A stretch of 64,000 bases of DNA from Natrinema salsiterrestre (GCF_029502005.1 NZ_JAMQOT010000005.1:62001-126000), one strand, 5' to 3'; shown: positions 50,440 through 60,050, counted from the stretch's first letter. Notes: generated by a model not told the origin, from the sequence alone. Numbers and translations are program-made.

Positions 50440-51117
50440 ATGCAGAACGATGCCGGCGTTCACACGCTCCCGATTACGGTCGAATACGACGACAGAGAGA
50501 TCACGGTCACCCCGACGGCCGTCGAGACCGATCGCGGACTCGTATTGATCGACGCGGGTCCCCAGGGTGCCGTGGGCGGCCTCGAGACGCATCTCCGATC
50601 ACTGGGATACGAGCTGACGGACGTCTGGCTGGTGATTTTGACCCACCACGACGCGGACCACGCCGGCGGTCTCGCGGCCCTGCTCGAGAGAGTCGATGCG
50701 ATCGTCGCAACCCATCGCGACGAATCGGCGTACGTCTCGGGCGAGACGGAACCGATCAAGGGCGACGGTGACCGATATCCGCCGGCCGACGTCGATATCG
50801 AACTGGCCGATGGGGTCCGGTTCCCGACGCTCGCGGGACCGATGGAGGTCGTCGCGACGCCCGGCCACTCGCCCGGGCACGTTTCGCTGTACTTCCCGGA
50901 CGGGTCGTTGCTCGTCGCCGGCGATGCCCTCGTCGCGGACGGAGCGGAGCCGCTCGACGGTCCGAAACCCCACTTCACGCCCGACATGGACCGCGCCGTC
51001 GAATCGCTCGGGACGCTGGCCCAACTCGAGATCGAGCACACCGTCTGCTATCACGGCGGGTACGTCGACCGGGGAACCGAACGAATCCGAGAGATACGCG
51101 AGCAGTTGGCGGAGTGA
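50440..51117 (+). CDS. MBL-fold metallo-hydrolase (glyoxalase II-like)
   Basis: A 225-residue protein starting MQNDAGVHTLPITVEYDD at the ATG at 50440. The MBL zinc motif is THHDADHAGG (HxHxDH near residue 68), with further ligands in TPGHSPGHVSLYF, LVAGDALVADG and CYHGGYV. The TPGHSPGH motif is typical of glyoxalase II and quorum-quenching-type hydrolases. The substrate is unknown. It is divergent from the terpene-synthase-like gene. Confidence 0.9.
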   Translation: MQNDAGVHTLPITVEYDDREITVTPTAVETDRGLVLIDAGPQGAVGGLETHLRSLGYELTDVWLVILTHHDADHAGGLAALLERVDAIVATHRDESAYVSGETEPIKGDGDRYPPADVDIELADGVRFPTLAGPMEVVATPGHSPGHVSLYFPDGSLLVAGDALVADGAEPLDGPKPHFTPDMDRAVESLGTLAQLEIEHTVCYHGGYVDRGTERIREIREQLAE

Positions 51118-51227
51118 CTCGAGGCCGCCGGATCACCGTCTCGGCGTTGCGAGGGGGCGAGCGCGCGGTCGCGGTGGGGCGAGTAGAAGCGGAATTCTCA
51201 TCGGTATCCAATGCCAACGGACGTGTA

Positions 51228-51662
51228 ATGCGAATCGAACTCCGCGTCTGTCAGCACTGTCTCAACGGTGAGCACGGCAACGAGCGTCGGACCGCCCTCC
51301 TCAACGACATGGTCGACTGCGCCGAGCAGATCAAGGAGTACAAGGAGGTAATCGACCTCGACGAGGTACACATCCGCAAGGTCAGGGACGACGAGCCGGG
51401 GAAGCCCGCAGCCCTGCCGGTCGTCTCGGCGACGATTCAGAACGACCAGGTCGTCCTGAACGATACCCAGCTCGTCGCGGAGGGACAGGACGGGAACATG
51501 CTGGTCTACACCAGTCCCGACGACGTGGTGACGGTCCTCGCGGGGAACCTGGACGAAATCAGTAAAGCGGTTACCGAGGACGTGACGGTCGATCTCTCCC
51601 CGGTCGGTGCGGAGATCGTCTCGGAGGCCGATCTGGGAGCGAATCGGGATCGAGATCGATAA
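51228..51662 (+). CDS. Conserved haloarchaeal protein with CxxC motif
   Basis: A 144-residue acidic protein starting MRIELRVCQHCLNGEHGNERR at the ATG at 51228. A CxxC (C8, C11) is followed by a histidine and a third cysteine in MVDCAEQI, which could form a metal site. The remainder is a mixed alpha/beta fold (VVSATIQNDQVVLNDTQLVAEG, MLVYTSPDDVVTVLAGNLDEI). No membrane segment is visible. I do not recognise the family. Confidence 0.75.
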   Translation: MRIELRVCQHCLNGEHGNERRTALLNDMVDCAEQIKEYKEVIDLDEVHIRKVRDDEPGKPAALPVVSATIQNDQVVLNDTQLVAEGQDGNMLVYTSPDDVVTVLAGNLDEISKAVTEDVTVDLSPVGAEIVSEADLGANRDRDR

Positions 51663-51830
51663 CGCGGTTCCGAACCCCTCGCCGTGCCGCCGAACGGGAT
51701 TCTCGAGCATTTCGTTTCGTCGAAATGCGCACCTCCGACGCGCCGGGAGCCCGTTCTCGATAGCCACTCTTCGTCCGTATGCAGCCTTCATCGATGACCA
51801 CGGCAGCGGTTCGTCGCGATGCCGGTCGAC

Positions 51831-52748
51831 TCATCCCACCACTGAGACCAGCGTCGTTCCGAGGACGACGACGGTCGCAGCGGCTGTGACGCGCCACGTG
51901 ACGCGCTCGAGTCGCCGCGGGAGAAAGAGTACGGAGAGAACGACCACGAGCAGCGGCGTGAGCTGTAACAGCGGCATGACCACGACGACGGGAGCGACGG
52001 TGAGCGCCGCGAAATACGCGAGGAAGGCGACGGTAGTCGAGACGCCGCCCGCGACGTACCACGCAGTAGACGCGCTCCGGAGCGGAACGCGACCCAGCGA
52101 ACCGGCCCAGGCGAGGTAGCCGGTAAAGCAGACCGTTGCGACGGTGGCCATGACCGCGAGTCCGGGCAGAATCGGGGTTCCCTCGGCGAGCCCGGTCGAC
52201 ACGAAAATCGGTTCGATACCGATACAGACGGCGGCGGCCACCGGGAGCGCCAGCATCGTCCCGGTCTCCCGAAGCGACCGGTCGGGACCCGTCGCGGCCG
52301 CGGTTTCCCAGGAGACGACCGCGATCCCGGCGACGATCAGCACGATCCCCAGGAAGTGACTGGCAGTCAGCCGTTCCCCCAACAAAACGACGGCGAAGAC
52401 CGTCGCGAAGAGGACGTTCGAGGCGATCACGGGCGAGGTGATGCTCGCACCGAGCGCGTCGATACTCGTGAACATCAGCAGGCGGGCGACGAACATCCCC
52501 GCGATACCGGCCGCTGCGAAGGAGATAGCCGAGAGCGGCGTGAAAAGCGCCGAATACGGCGGTGCGTGCGTGACGAACGCGATCGGAACGACGATGAGGA
52601 CGTTACAGCACAAGACGACGAGGACCGCGTCGGTGACGTCGCCGTCGTCCGTCCCGAGCCGAACGCAGAGAAACTGCCCCGCGAACCCGACGGCGGCAAC
52701 GCTCGCCAGACCCACACCGAGCAGCGAGTTCGACGCCTCGAGAACCAT
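51831..52748 (-). CDS. EamA/DMT-superfamily transporter
   Basis: A 305-residue protein with ten predicted helices in two five-helix halves. The first half ends with the ASNVLFATVFAVVLLGERLTASHFLGIVLIVAGI signature of EamA domains. The second half ends with MPLLQLTPLLVVVLSVLFLPRRLERVTWRV. Such transporters export amino acids, nucleotides or other metabolites; the substrate is unknown. The ATG at 52748 is chosen because the upstream extension is polar and arginine-rich. Confidence 0.9.
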   Translation of the reverse strand: MVLEASNSLLGVGLASVAAVGFAGQFLCVRLGTDDGDVTDAVLVVLCCNVLIVVPIAFVTHAPPYSALFTPLSAISFAAAGIAGMFVARLLMFTSIDALGASITSPVIASNVLFATVFAVVLLGERLTASHFLGIVLIVAGIAVVSWETAAATGPDRSLRETGTMLALPVAAAVCIGIEPIFVSTGLAEGTPILPGLAVMATVATVCFTGYLAWAGSLGRVPLRSASTAWYVAGGVSTTVAFLAYFAALTVAPVVVVMPLLQLTPLLVVVLSVLFLPRRLERVTWRVTAAATVVVLGTTLVSVVG

Positions 52749-53498
52749 ACAGCCAGATTCCGCTCGCAAGTCATAACGCCGCTGAAACCGCTTCGAAACC
52801 GTCGAGTCCGAAGTTCGATTCGATGCGATCCGATCGGTTATCGTAGCCGCTGACACGAGTTACACACCACTCACAATGTCATCATGCGATTCGGCGCGAC
52901 CGCGACTCACGGCTGTGGGACGTCGCTATCGGTCGAAGAAAATCAACGGTTTCGAAGATGTACCGTCACAGTGGTTGGGATCGAATCGGTTCGAGTGGCC
53001 AGTCGGCGTGATCGAGTCGTATCGTTTCTCCCACCTCTATGATAGTCGGTAGCACACCACACGATATTAAACGTTGGTGTTGAGGCAGATCTGGCCCCGG
53101 TTTCGAGATCCGTCCGCTCACTCGGTATCTCAAAACTGTCTCCATCACACTATTCCGGAGTCGTTCTCGCAGCGACGGGGGTCCTCTCCGACCGAGGTGT
53201 CCGAAAACCGCGCCGGAGTCACGTCACGATGACGGACCCGCATCTGGGCTTCGCCGAGATCGATATGGCCGTTAGTACATCCCTGAACGTCGATCTGATG
53301 TGGACGCGAGGGCGACTCCCGACCTCGATCTTCGCGCGGCGACACGCCAGCCGGTCCCCGATGGGGTCGGAACTCGTCACCGGCGACGAGTCTCGCGAAT
53401 CGGTGGGGCCGTCTCGAGTGCGGCGGCTTTTCCATCAGCTCGACACGGCCGCCGCTATCGTGGAGCGACGAACGGCTGCAAAACGCGAGAACGGCGGC
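52749..53498. other. 750-bp intergenic region without a supported gene
   Basis: This is the longest gap in the window. An open plus-strand frame of 58 codons (52876-53052) starts MSSCDSARPR and contains several aromatic residues, but its third-position G/C is near 60 percent and no motif is visible. A minus-strand frame of 60 codons (52966-53148) is no better. The composition between about 52860 and 53110 is less GC-rich than the flanks, which could mark a degraded insertion. I see no terminal repeats. Confidence 0.5.
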
Positions 53499-53765
53499 TT
53501 ATATCCGACCGACGTTTTCGACGGCGACGCTCTCGACACCGTCGACGTCGGCGAAGCTCTCCTCGACGGTCTCCGTGCCGCCGGATCCGTCCGGAACGAT
53601 CACGGTCGGGTAGAGCGCGACGAGACCGAACGCGACTTCGTCGCGTTCGACGCCGTTGATCTTCGCGCCCTCGGGGAGGGCGCTCTCGAGGCGCTCCTGG
53701 AGCGCGTCGAGATCGATGTCGGGGCTGTCCGGCATGACCTTGATTTTGGCAGCGACTTTTCCCAT
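53499..53765 (-). CDS. ef1b: Translation elongation factor aEF1-beta
   Basis: An 88-residue protein starting [16 protein letters not shown] at the ATG at 53765. It matches the small archaeal EF1B nucleotide-exchange domain: [41 protein letters not shown], ending [13 protein letters not shown]. It recharges aEF1A with GTP. It starts 2 bp after the stop of the zinc-finger gene upstream, so the two form an operon. Confidence 0.95.
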   Translation of the reverse strand: MGKVAAKIKVMPDSPDIDLDALQERLESALPEGAKINGVERDEVAFGLVALYPTVIVPDGSGGTETVEESFADVDGVESVAVENVGRI

Positions 53766-53767
53766 TG

Positions 53768-53947
53768 TTATGGTCCGGTGAACCCGCAGTCGGGGCACTC
53801 GTAGAGGTTGCTCTGTTTGCGACACTTGGCACAGCGGTAGATCTGCTGGCCGCAGTCGGGACACTTGAACGCAGCGGCGTTCGTGCCCGCGATGTTGAGC
53901 CCGCAGGAGACGCACGAGCGCGTCTCTCGGTCGTCGGTCGTACTCAT
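53768..53947 (-). CDS. Four-knuckle zinc-finger miniprotein (HVO_2753 family)
   Basis: A 59-residue protein with four cysteine knuckles, CVSCG, CPDCG, CAKC and CPDCG, giving two zinc fingers. This matches the haloarchaeal HVO_2753-type protein encoded beside aEF1-beta; from general knowledge that Haloferax protein binds zinc and affects swarming and biofilm. It starts at the ATG at 53947, with a minus-strand TTAAAAA promoter element about 25 nt upstream. Its gene precedes aEF1-beta by 2 bp. Confidence 0.92.
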   Translation of the reverse strand: MSTTDDRETRSCVSCGLNIAGTNAAAFKCPDCGQQIYRCAKCRKQSNLYECPDCGFTGP

Positions 53948-54230
53948 ACGTCTCCTTTTCCGCCCGCCGTTTTTAACGGTTGTCTTTCGGCGGCCGTCCG
54001 AACGTCGGTCGACGACCGACTGCACACACCACCCGATGGTGTACTGTCGGGTGACCGTTTTCAGCCTCAGAGAAAGCGCTGTCGGATATTTCATACACCG
54101 GATCGAACACGGGAGTGGGGTTCGGTCGCCCGCCGGACCTCTGCCTCTGACACGTTTGCGGTCGCCGGGTAGACGAAACCGGCGGCCCGAAACTCAACAT
54201 TCAACACCGTGCCCTCCCTCTTTCGAGTGA

Positions 54231-55532
54231 ATGCGCCTCGACGACTACATCGAGGACCTCGAGCCCGACGAGGAGGCCGAGCGCCGCCGCCTCGCCAAGG
54301 AGAAGTCCTACGCGATCACGGATCATCTGGCGGATTTCGAACGGAAGTTCGACGACGCCCTGAGTGGCGACACGCTCGTCGGCTCGACCGCGCCGTCGAT
54401 CTTCGTCGGCCGGTCGAACTACCCGGACATCCCAGTGGGACTACTCTCGCCGGTCGGCGACGAGGACGCCGCCGCGGAGTACGTCACCGACGGCGACTGG
54501 TACCAGCAGGGGTACGCGATCGACGACGTGCTCCAGCGCCGGACCGGACTCCTGAACTCGAGCAAGCGCGCGAACGTCGACTCGCCGTCCATTGCGAGCC
54601 GGATGACCCCCTCGGTCGACGACGTCTGGGACGGCTTCGTCGGCGTCCAGCGCGAGGTCGCCATCGCGGATCGACCGGTCGACCTCGAGATCGGACTGGA
54701 CGACAAACCCGACCTCGGACTGGACGCGGGCACGGACGTCGCCACGCCCCGCGGTCCGCGCGCCAACGCAAGCAACGCGGAGCTGCGGGAGAACCCCTAC
54801 GTCCCGCGGCCGGTCAAGAAGACGCTCGAGGACGACGACTGGCAGGCTCAGGGGGCGATGACCTACCTCTACCGGCGCGGGTTCGACGTCTACGAGATCA
54901 ACTCGATCCTCTCTGCGGGCGCCCTCGGGCAGACCGAGCAGCGGCGGCTGGTTCCGACGCGATGGTCGATCACCGCGGTCGACGACACCGTCGGCAAATT
55001 CCTTCGCGGCCGCATCCGGAATGCACCCAGCATCGACGAGGTGCAGGTCTGGGCCAACGAGTACGTCGGGAATCGCTACTGGATCGTCCTCGCGCCCGGT
55101 AACTGGGAGTTCGAACTCGTCGAGATGAAGGCTCCGGGCAGCATCTGGAACCCCGACCCCGAAGACAACATCTGGATGGCGAGCGCCTCGGAGGGGTACG
55201 AGGGCCGCTCGAGCTACGTCGAGGAGACCGCCGGCGCTTACTACGCCGCCCGGCTGGGCGTCCTCGAGCACCTCGAGTCGATCGGTCGCCAGGCGAAGTG
55301 TCTCGTCCTGCGAGAGGTGAGCGACGACTACTGGGCACCGGTCGGCGTCTGGCAGGTCCGTGAAAGCGTTCGCAACGCCTTCGAGGGCGAGTACGGCGAA
55401 GCGGAGACCTTCCACGACGCGGTCTCGGGGGTCGCGAGCCGGTTGCCGGTCTCTTACGCACGGCTGCGGCGCAAATCCGAACTCGCGGCCGGGTTGCAGT
55501 CGAATCTGAGCGCCTTCTCTACCCCCGACTGA
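54231..55532 (+). CDS. nreA: DNA repair protein NreA
   Basis: A 433-residue protein of the archaeal Nre family. It shows the conserved GSTAPSIFVGRSNYPDIPVGLLSP, SSKRANVDS, LGLDAGTDVATPRGPRA, AQGAMTYLYRRGFDVYEINSILS, GAYYAARLGVLEHL and the C-terminal PCNA-interacting peptide QSNLSAF (Q423, L426, F429). NreA works with PCNA in repair of DNA damage such as that by mitomycin C. The protein is complete and the PIP box is at the extreme C-terminus as expected. Confidence 0.95.
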   Translation: MRLDDYIEDLEPDEEAERRRLAKEKSYAITDHLADFERKFDDALSGDTLVGSTAPSIFVGRSNYPDIPVGLLSPVGDEDAAAEYVTDGDWYQQGYAIDDVLQRRTGLLNSSKRANVDSPSIASRMTPSVDDVWDGFVGVQREVAIADRPVDLEIGLDDKPDLGLDAGTDVATPRGPRANASNAELRENPYVPRPVKKTLEDDDWQAQGAMTYLYRRGFDVYEINSILSAGALGQTEQRRLVPTRWSITAVDDTVGKFLRGRIRNAPSIDEVQVWANEYVGNRYWIVLAPGNWEFELVEMKAPGSIWNPDPEDNIWMASASEGYEGRSSYVEETAGAYYAARLGVLEHLESIGRQAKCLVLREVSDDYWAPVGVWQVRESVRNAFEGEYGEAETFHDAVSGVASRLPVSYARLRRKSELAAGLQSNLSAFSTPD

Positions 55533-55728
55533 ACGACCGGCGTCTCCTCCTGTGGTAGCCACCGCAAGTGGCCGGTAGCGGTCCGAATCCAGCAGCGGGA
55601 CTGTCGTGACTACGGTCGCGTCGCGAGCCCTGTCGAATGGGGCCCCGACGCCTCGAGTTCGAGCGATTGTGACTGATTTGGATATCTAACTGTCCCGTCG
55701 GCAGTAATATGGCCACTGGTACCGCAAG

Positions 55729-55778
55729 GCATACGTTTGAGTAATAAACCACTCTATTTTTATGCTCCAAACGCATAC
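55729..55778. promoter_or_regulatory. NhaC promoter flanked by an imperfect inverted repeat
   Basis: GCATACGTTTG (55729-55739) and CAAACGCATAC (55768-55778) are inverted repeats with two mismatches in eleven. They bracket the TATA-like CTATTTTTATG (55754-55764), which lies 20-30 nt before the ATG at 55784. A dimeric regulator bound to both arms would cover the promoter. Confidence 0.4.
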
Positions 55779-55783
55779 TGCGG

Positions 55784-57223
55784 ATGATGACATTCGACTT
55801 TACACCGACGTCGGTCGACGATCTCGACCCCGAACGGCGGCCGTCGTTCGGTCTCGCACTCGTTCCAGTGCTCGCGGTGATCGTGTTTCTCGGCATCGGC
55901 TCGGCCCTGTTCGGGCTGGCACCGCACGTGCCACTCCTCTGGAGTATCGTCTTCGTCGGCGCGTACGGTCGCTACCTCGGCTATCGGTGGAGCGACCTCT
56001 CCGAGGGCATCTCGAACGGACTCCTGATGGGGCTCCAGGCCCTGCTGATCCTCTTCACGATCTACGCGCTGATCGCCACCTGGGTCGACGCCGGAACGAT
56101 CCCGGCGATGATGTACTACGGCCTCGAGCTGTTGACCCCGACGGTGTTCCTGCCCGTCACGGCCGTTCTGGCGGCGGTCGTCGCGTTCTCGATCGGCTCC
56201 TCGTGGACGACGGTCGGAACGCTGGGCGTCGCGTTCGTCGGGATCGGCGCGGGGCTCGGCGTCCCGGCACCCATGACCGTCGGTGCGGTCATCTCGGGCG
56301 CCTACGCCGGCGACAAGCAGTCGCCCCTATCGGACACGACCAATCTCGCGGCGGGCGTGACGAACACGCCGCTGTACGATCACATCTACCGCATGCGAAC
56401 GGGCACGGCCGTCGCGTTCGGTCTCGCAGTCGCCGGATTCGCCGCCCTCGGCCTCCGACGGAGCGGCGAGATCCCCGTCGGCCGCGTCGCCGAGATTCAG
56501 ACCGCGCTCGCGGGCACGTACGACCTCTCCGTGCTCGTCTTCCTGCCGCTCGCGGTCACCTTCGGTCTCGCGCTCTACGGCTACCCCGCGCTCCCGACGC
56601 TCGTGGCCGGCGTCTTCGCCGGGGTCTTCACCTCCATTCTGGTCCAGGGCACTGGCTTCGTCGCCGCCTGGGAGGTCTTCATGAACGGGACCGCGCCCGA
56701 GACGGGCACGGATCTCGTGAACGATCTCCTCGCGACCGGCGGGCTCACCGGCTCCGCCTGGACGATCACCGTCGTCGTCGCCGCGCTCTCGCTGGGTGGC
56801 CTGCTCGAGCACACCGGCGTGCTGGCCGTCCTCGCCGATCGCCTCTCTCGAGGCATCCGTAGTTCCGGCGGCCTGATCGCCGGCACCGGCCTCTCCGCGA
56901 TCCTCATCAACGCGCTCACCGCCCAGCAGTACATGAGCATCGTCATGCCGGGACTGACGCTCCGAAACCTCTACGAGGAGTTCGGCCTCGACAGCGAGGA
57001 GCTCTCACGGGCCGTCGAAGCCGCCGGGACGCCGACCGGCGCACTCATTCCGTGGCACGCCGGCGGCGTCTTCATGGCCTCCGCGACCGATGTTCCGACC
57101 CTCGAGTACGCGCCGTTCTACCTGTTCGGGCTGCTGTCGCCGCTCGTCCTGTTCGCGATGGCGCTGACCGGTCGCGGCGTGCCGACGAGTCGGCGCACGG
57201 AGCGCGCTCAAACCGCCGACTAA
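55784..57223 (+). CDS. nhaC: Na+/H+ antiporter, NhaC family
   Basis: A 479-residue protein with about twelve membrane helices. It carries the NhaC-family segments GSSWTTVGTLGVAF, GAVISGAYAGDKQSPLSDTTNLAAGV and SSGGLIAGTGLSAILINALTAQQYMSIVMPG, followed by AAGTPTGALIPWHAGGVFMA. It exchanges sodium for protons, complementing the Mrp complex. A second ATG at 55787 is equally possible. It may be controlled by the inverted repeat flanking its TATA box. Confidence 0.94.
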   Translation: MMTFDFTPTSVDDLDPERRPSFGLALVPVLAVIVFLGIGSALFGLAPHVPLLWSIVFVGAYGRYLGYRWSDLSEGISNGLLMGLQALLILFTIYALIATWVDAGTIPAMMYYGLELLTPTVFLPVTAVLAAVVAFSIGSSWTTVGTLGVAFVGIGAGLGVPAPMTVGAVISGAYAGDKQSPLSDTTNLAAGVTNTPLYDHIYRMRTGTAVAFGLAVAGFAALGLRRSGEIPVGRVAEIQTALAGTYDLSVLVFLPLAVTFGLALYGYPALPTLVAGVFAGVFTSILVQGTGFVAAWEVFMNGTAPETGTDLVNDLLATGGLTGSAWTITVVVAALSLGGLLEHTGVLAVLADRLSRGIRSSGGLIAGTGLSAILINALTAQQYMSIVMPGLTLRNLYEEFGLDSEELSRAVEAAGTPTGALIPWHAGGVFMASATDVPTLEYAPFYLFGLLSPLVLFAMALTGRGVPTSRRTERAQTAD

Positions 57224-57336
57224 ACGCCTCTCGAGCCTCTTCGAACGAAACGCTGCGGCGTGGCTCGTCGGACCCGTTCTTCCGTTCGATATCGGTTTCG
57301 GAGAACTGTCTCGAGACGGAGTCACGACCGGTTCGA

Positions 57337-57774
57337 CTAGAGGTTCGCGTACGCCTCGTCGACCATCTCGCCGGTCGCGTCGACGATCTCCTGCCAGTTC
57401 TCGTCGTCGGGCGCGATGCCGAGCAAGCGCGCGATCTTCATGATCGAGACGTGGTAGACGACCTGTCGGCCGGGTTCCTCCTCCCAGACGACGACGTTAC
57501 AGGGGAACAGCGCGCCCATCCGTTCGGTCACGTCCAGTACTCGGTCGGCCATCTCGGGATTACAGGCACCGAGCACGTAGTAGGGATCCCGATCCGCGTC
57601 GACCTTCTCGTTGAGCAACTCCGAGGGAGAGAACTCGGCCGGCACGCCGAAGCCGGCCTCGGTGAACACCTCGCGGGCGTGTTCGATGGCTTCCTCGTGG
57701 CCCATCTCGAGCACCGCGCGGTGTTCGCCGTAATCCTCCGGTTCGATCTTCGTCGGGTCGATTGGCAGTGTCAT
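57337..57774 (-). CDS. DUF302 domain protein
   Basis: A 145-residue protein with the DUF302 pattern (EEAIEHAREVFTEAGFGVPAEF, YYVLGACNPEMADRVL, MGALFPCNVVVWEE). Residues GACNP and FPCNV carry two conserved cysteines at positions typical of the family. The function is unknown, with proposed links to heme or sulfur chemistry. It converges with nhaC and is followed upstream on the same strand by a CPBP-like gene 76 bp away. Confidence 0.9.
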   Translation of the reverse strand: MTLPIDPTKIEPEDYGEHRAVLEMGHEEAIEHAREVFTEAGFGVPAEFSPSELLNEKVDADRDPYYVLGACNPEMADRVLDVTERMGALFPCNVVVWEEEPGRQVVYHVSIMKIARLLGIAPDDENWQEIVDATGEMVDEAYANL

Positions 57775-57850
57775 ACCGGACTCTTGGCCGGCCTGTTCCT
57801 TATACTGGTCGCTGAAGATGTGTGGCGGGACTGACTGATCAGACCGTCGG

Positions 57851-58546
57851 CTACACCGGAATCGGCAGCCACTCCAGGAACCGCACCACGAGTATCGGAT
57901 CGAACACCGGTTCGTGGAGGACCAGCCAGTCGAGGAGGACGAGGCCGCCGCCGTGGGCGACGACCGAGGGGAGAATGGAGTCGGACTTGTAATCGATAGC
58001 GCCGAACAGGATATCGGTCGGCCCCGACAGCACGAACTCGATCGGGGGTTTCGAGGCGTGGTGTAGCATGTAGACGACGGGGCTGATGAACACCGCGCCG
58101 AAGCCGATCTCTCTGACGCCGACGCAGAGCAACCCGCGGTAGTAGGTTTCGGCCGCCAGGGCGAGTGCGAAGAGTTTGATCGCGTGCGGGACGAACGCCG
58201 CCGGCGCCGCCGAGGTCGACCAGATCGGGTAGAACGCCCGGATCGTCGGCAAGGTCGACCCGACGAGGTAGAAGGGGAGGACGAACAGCGCGAGGAGGAC
58301 GGTGTTTCGAACGGCGGTTCGATCGACGCGCCAGCCGATGCGGTTCCCGTGTGACAGCCCGAGCGCGAGCGGGGCGCCGATCAGGAGCACGCCGTCGACG
58401 ACGACCCGCCGGGTCAGGTCGCTGGGGACGAATCGCATCCACAGCACCGTCAGTACGGCACCGAGCAGTAACGCCTTCTGGACCCAGGACAGTTGCAGAC
58501 GGTCCCGGAGCCAGCGGCCGCTGCCGCGACCCGACTCGGAGGCCAC
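57851..58546 (-). CDS. CPBP-family intramembrane protease-like protein (degenerate motif)
   Basis: A 231-residue protein with about six or seven membrane helices. The CPBP motif 1 (EExxxR) reads A-E-T-Y-Y-R at 132-137, so only one glutamate is kept. Motif 2 is YMLHH with H163 (FxxxH pattern), and H198 in VVAHGG is the motif 3 histidine. Members are Abi/CAAX-type intramembrane proteases. Loss of one glutamate leaves activity doubtful. The start is GTG. It follows the DUF5789-like gene by 4 bp. Confidence 0.72.
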   Translation of the reverse strand: MASESGRGSGRWLRDRLQLSWVQKALLLGAVLTVLWMRFVPSDLTRRVVVDGVLLIGAPLALGLSHGNRIGWRVDRTAVRNTVLLALFVLPFYLVGSTLPTIRAFYPIWSTSAAPAAFVPHAIKLFALALAAETYYRGLLCVGVREIGFGAVFISPVVYMLHHASKPPIEFVLSGPTDILFGAIDYKSDSILPSVVAHGGGLVLLDWLVLHEPVFDPILVVRFLEWLPIPV

Positions 58547-58550
58547 GGTG

Positions 58551-58838
58551 TTACTCGTCGGCGGTCGGGACGGGGCCGGTCCCGATCACGTCGCGGACGT
58601 GGCCCTCGAACTCCTGGTGGCGCTGGAAGTACGTCTCGTCGACGGCCTCGAGCACGCCGGATAGCTCCCGGGGGCCCTCCGGCGTGCGAATGACCGTCTC
58701 ACCCTCGAGACGGTCGACCTCGCTCTTCTCTTTGGGCCAGGTCAGCCGCGAACTCACGCGGGCGAGGGGGGCGCCCTCGACGGGAGTGTGCTCTCCGAGC
58801 GAAACCGCCGGTTCCGCATCCTCGTCCTCGTCGCTCAT
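58551..58838 (-). CDS. DUF5789-like small acidic protein
   Basis: A 95-residue protein starting MSDEDEDAEPAVSLG at the ATG at 58838. It contains VEGAPLARVSSRLTWPKEKSEVDRLEGE and TYFQRHQEFEGHVRDVIGTGPVPTADE, which I recognise as the haloarchaeal DUF5789 pattern. It is acidic and soluble. It is in one operon with the CPBP-like gene (4-bp gap). The function is unknown. Confidence 0.8.
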   Translation of the reverse strand: MSDEDEDAEPAVSLGEHTPVEGAPLARVSSRLTWPKEKSEVDRLEGETVIRTPEGPRELSGVLEAVDETYFQRHQEFEGHVRDVIGTGPVPTADE

Positions 58839-59052
58839 GGCCGGTCGTTTGCGAGGGCGGTGATTCAAGCTTTCGTTTCCACGGGTCGCGATTGAGCCAC
58901 ACCCTCGCCCTACGATACAGCCGATGAGAGCTTGGAGCCGGGACTGACTCATCGCCGGAATCGACCCGTCCCGAATCACGACCGGGATACACCTCCAACA
59001 ACCGAGATGTGTCTGACGTATCGTTTTGTGATGGGACGCCGAACGACCGGGT

Positions 59053-60027
59053 ATGACAAGCCTGACCGAAGCCTACGATGGGACCGCACCGGGGGTGACG
59101 AGTCGCCGGTTGTACGCGGGAACGGCGCTCGTCTTCCTCGGCGCGCTTCTCGCCGTCGTGGCCGTACTGGTGGCGACGACCGATCTCTTCGGCGGGTACG
59201 CAGTCGCCTTCTGGGGAGAGCTAGCCGCTCGATTCGCGACCGTCCGGGCTGCGGGAATTCTGGCCGGGCTCAGCGTTCCGACCGTTCTCATCGGCGTCTT
59301 CGTCGTCTTGCCGGCCAGCCGTCGCATCCAGGCCACGGCCGCGATCAGCGCGAGCCTCTGCCTGCTCGGCGTCGTCCTCTTCTGGCACGCCTACCCCGAA
59401 CACTGGCGTTACGGCGGCGACCAGCTCACGTTCGAGGTCTCCGCGATCTATCTGCTCGGCCTCTTGCCCGCGCTCTGGTGTCTGTTCGTCGCCGTCGCCA
59501 CGTTCAAGCGGCGCAACGACCCCGGCGGTCACCTCGAGATGAACGTCACCCGTCACAACCGGACCGTCCTCGAAGTCGACGAGTCGACCGACTCGAGTGG
59601 ACTCGGCGGCATCGGTTTCTTCGGCGGCACGCCGGACGGTGAAGTGGAGACGCAGACTAACGGGGACGACGAAAGCGGGACGGCGCTCTCCTACGACGAG
59701 AACGCGGGGAGCCGATCCTCGCAGCGGTCATCTCAGTCGTCGCGGACTGGATCGACCCCCGGTCGGGCCGTCGGCGCTGCGACCAGCGACGGTGGCTCCG
59801 CGGCCACGGATATTTCCTCGCCGCTCGATTCGAGCGGTGGAACCGACGCCGAGATCGTCGAATCGCCGACCGAAACGTCCGACGAGCCGGCGGATCGCTA
59901 CTGCGGCAACTGCGAACACTTCGAGTACGTTCGCTCCTCGGAGGGGATGGTTCCGTACTGCGCTCGCCACGAGACGGCGATGGACGATATGGACGCCTGC
60001 GAGGAGTGGACGGCGAACCGGCGATAG
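59053..60027 (+). CDS. Membrane protein with cysteine-rich C-terminal domain
   Basis: A 324-residue protein. The first 155 residues hold four hydrophobic helices (about 22-42, 68-88, 95-116, 135-155). A polar, Ser/Thr/Gly-rich linker of about 110 residues follows, then a compact cysteine domain: YCGNCEHFEY, MVPYCARHETAM, DACEEW (four cysteines, three histidines), likely a zinc or iron-sulfur site. The linker is low complexity and probably disordered. I do not recognise a characterised family. Confidence 0.78.
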   Translation: MTSLTEAYDGTAPGVTSRRLYAGTALVFLGALLAVVAVLVATTDLFGGYAVAFWGELAARFATVRAAGILAGLSVPTVLIGVFVVLPASRRIQATAAISASLCLLGVVLFWHAYPEHWRYGGDQLTFEVSAIYLLGLLPALWCLFVAVATFKRRNDPGGHLEMNVTRHNRTVLEVDESTDSSGLGGIGFFGGTPDGEVETQTNGDDESGTALSYDENAGSRSSQRSSQSSRTGSTPGRAVGAATSDGGSAATDISSPLDSSGGTDAEIVESPTETSDEPADRYCGNCEHFEYVRSSEGMVPYCARHETAMDDMDACEEWTANRR

Positions 60028-60050
60028 GACACAGGCGGTCGTAGACGGGC

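Noticed and set aside
52876-53052. 58-codon plus-strand frame in the large gap
   Set aside because: Third-position G/C is about 60 percent, there is no promoter at the right distance, no motif and no neighbour coupling.
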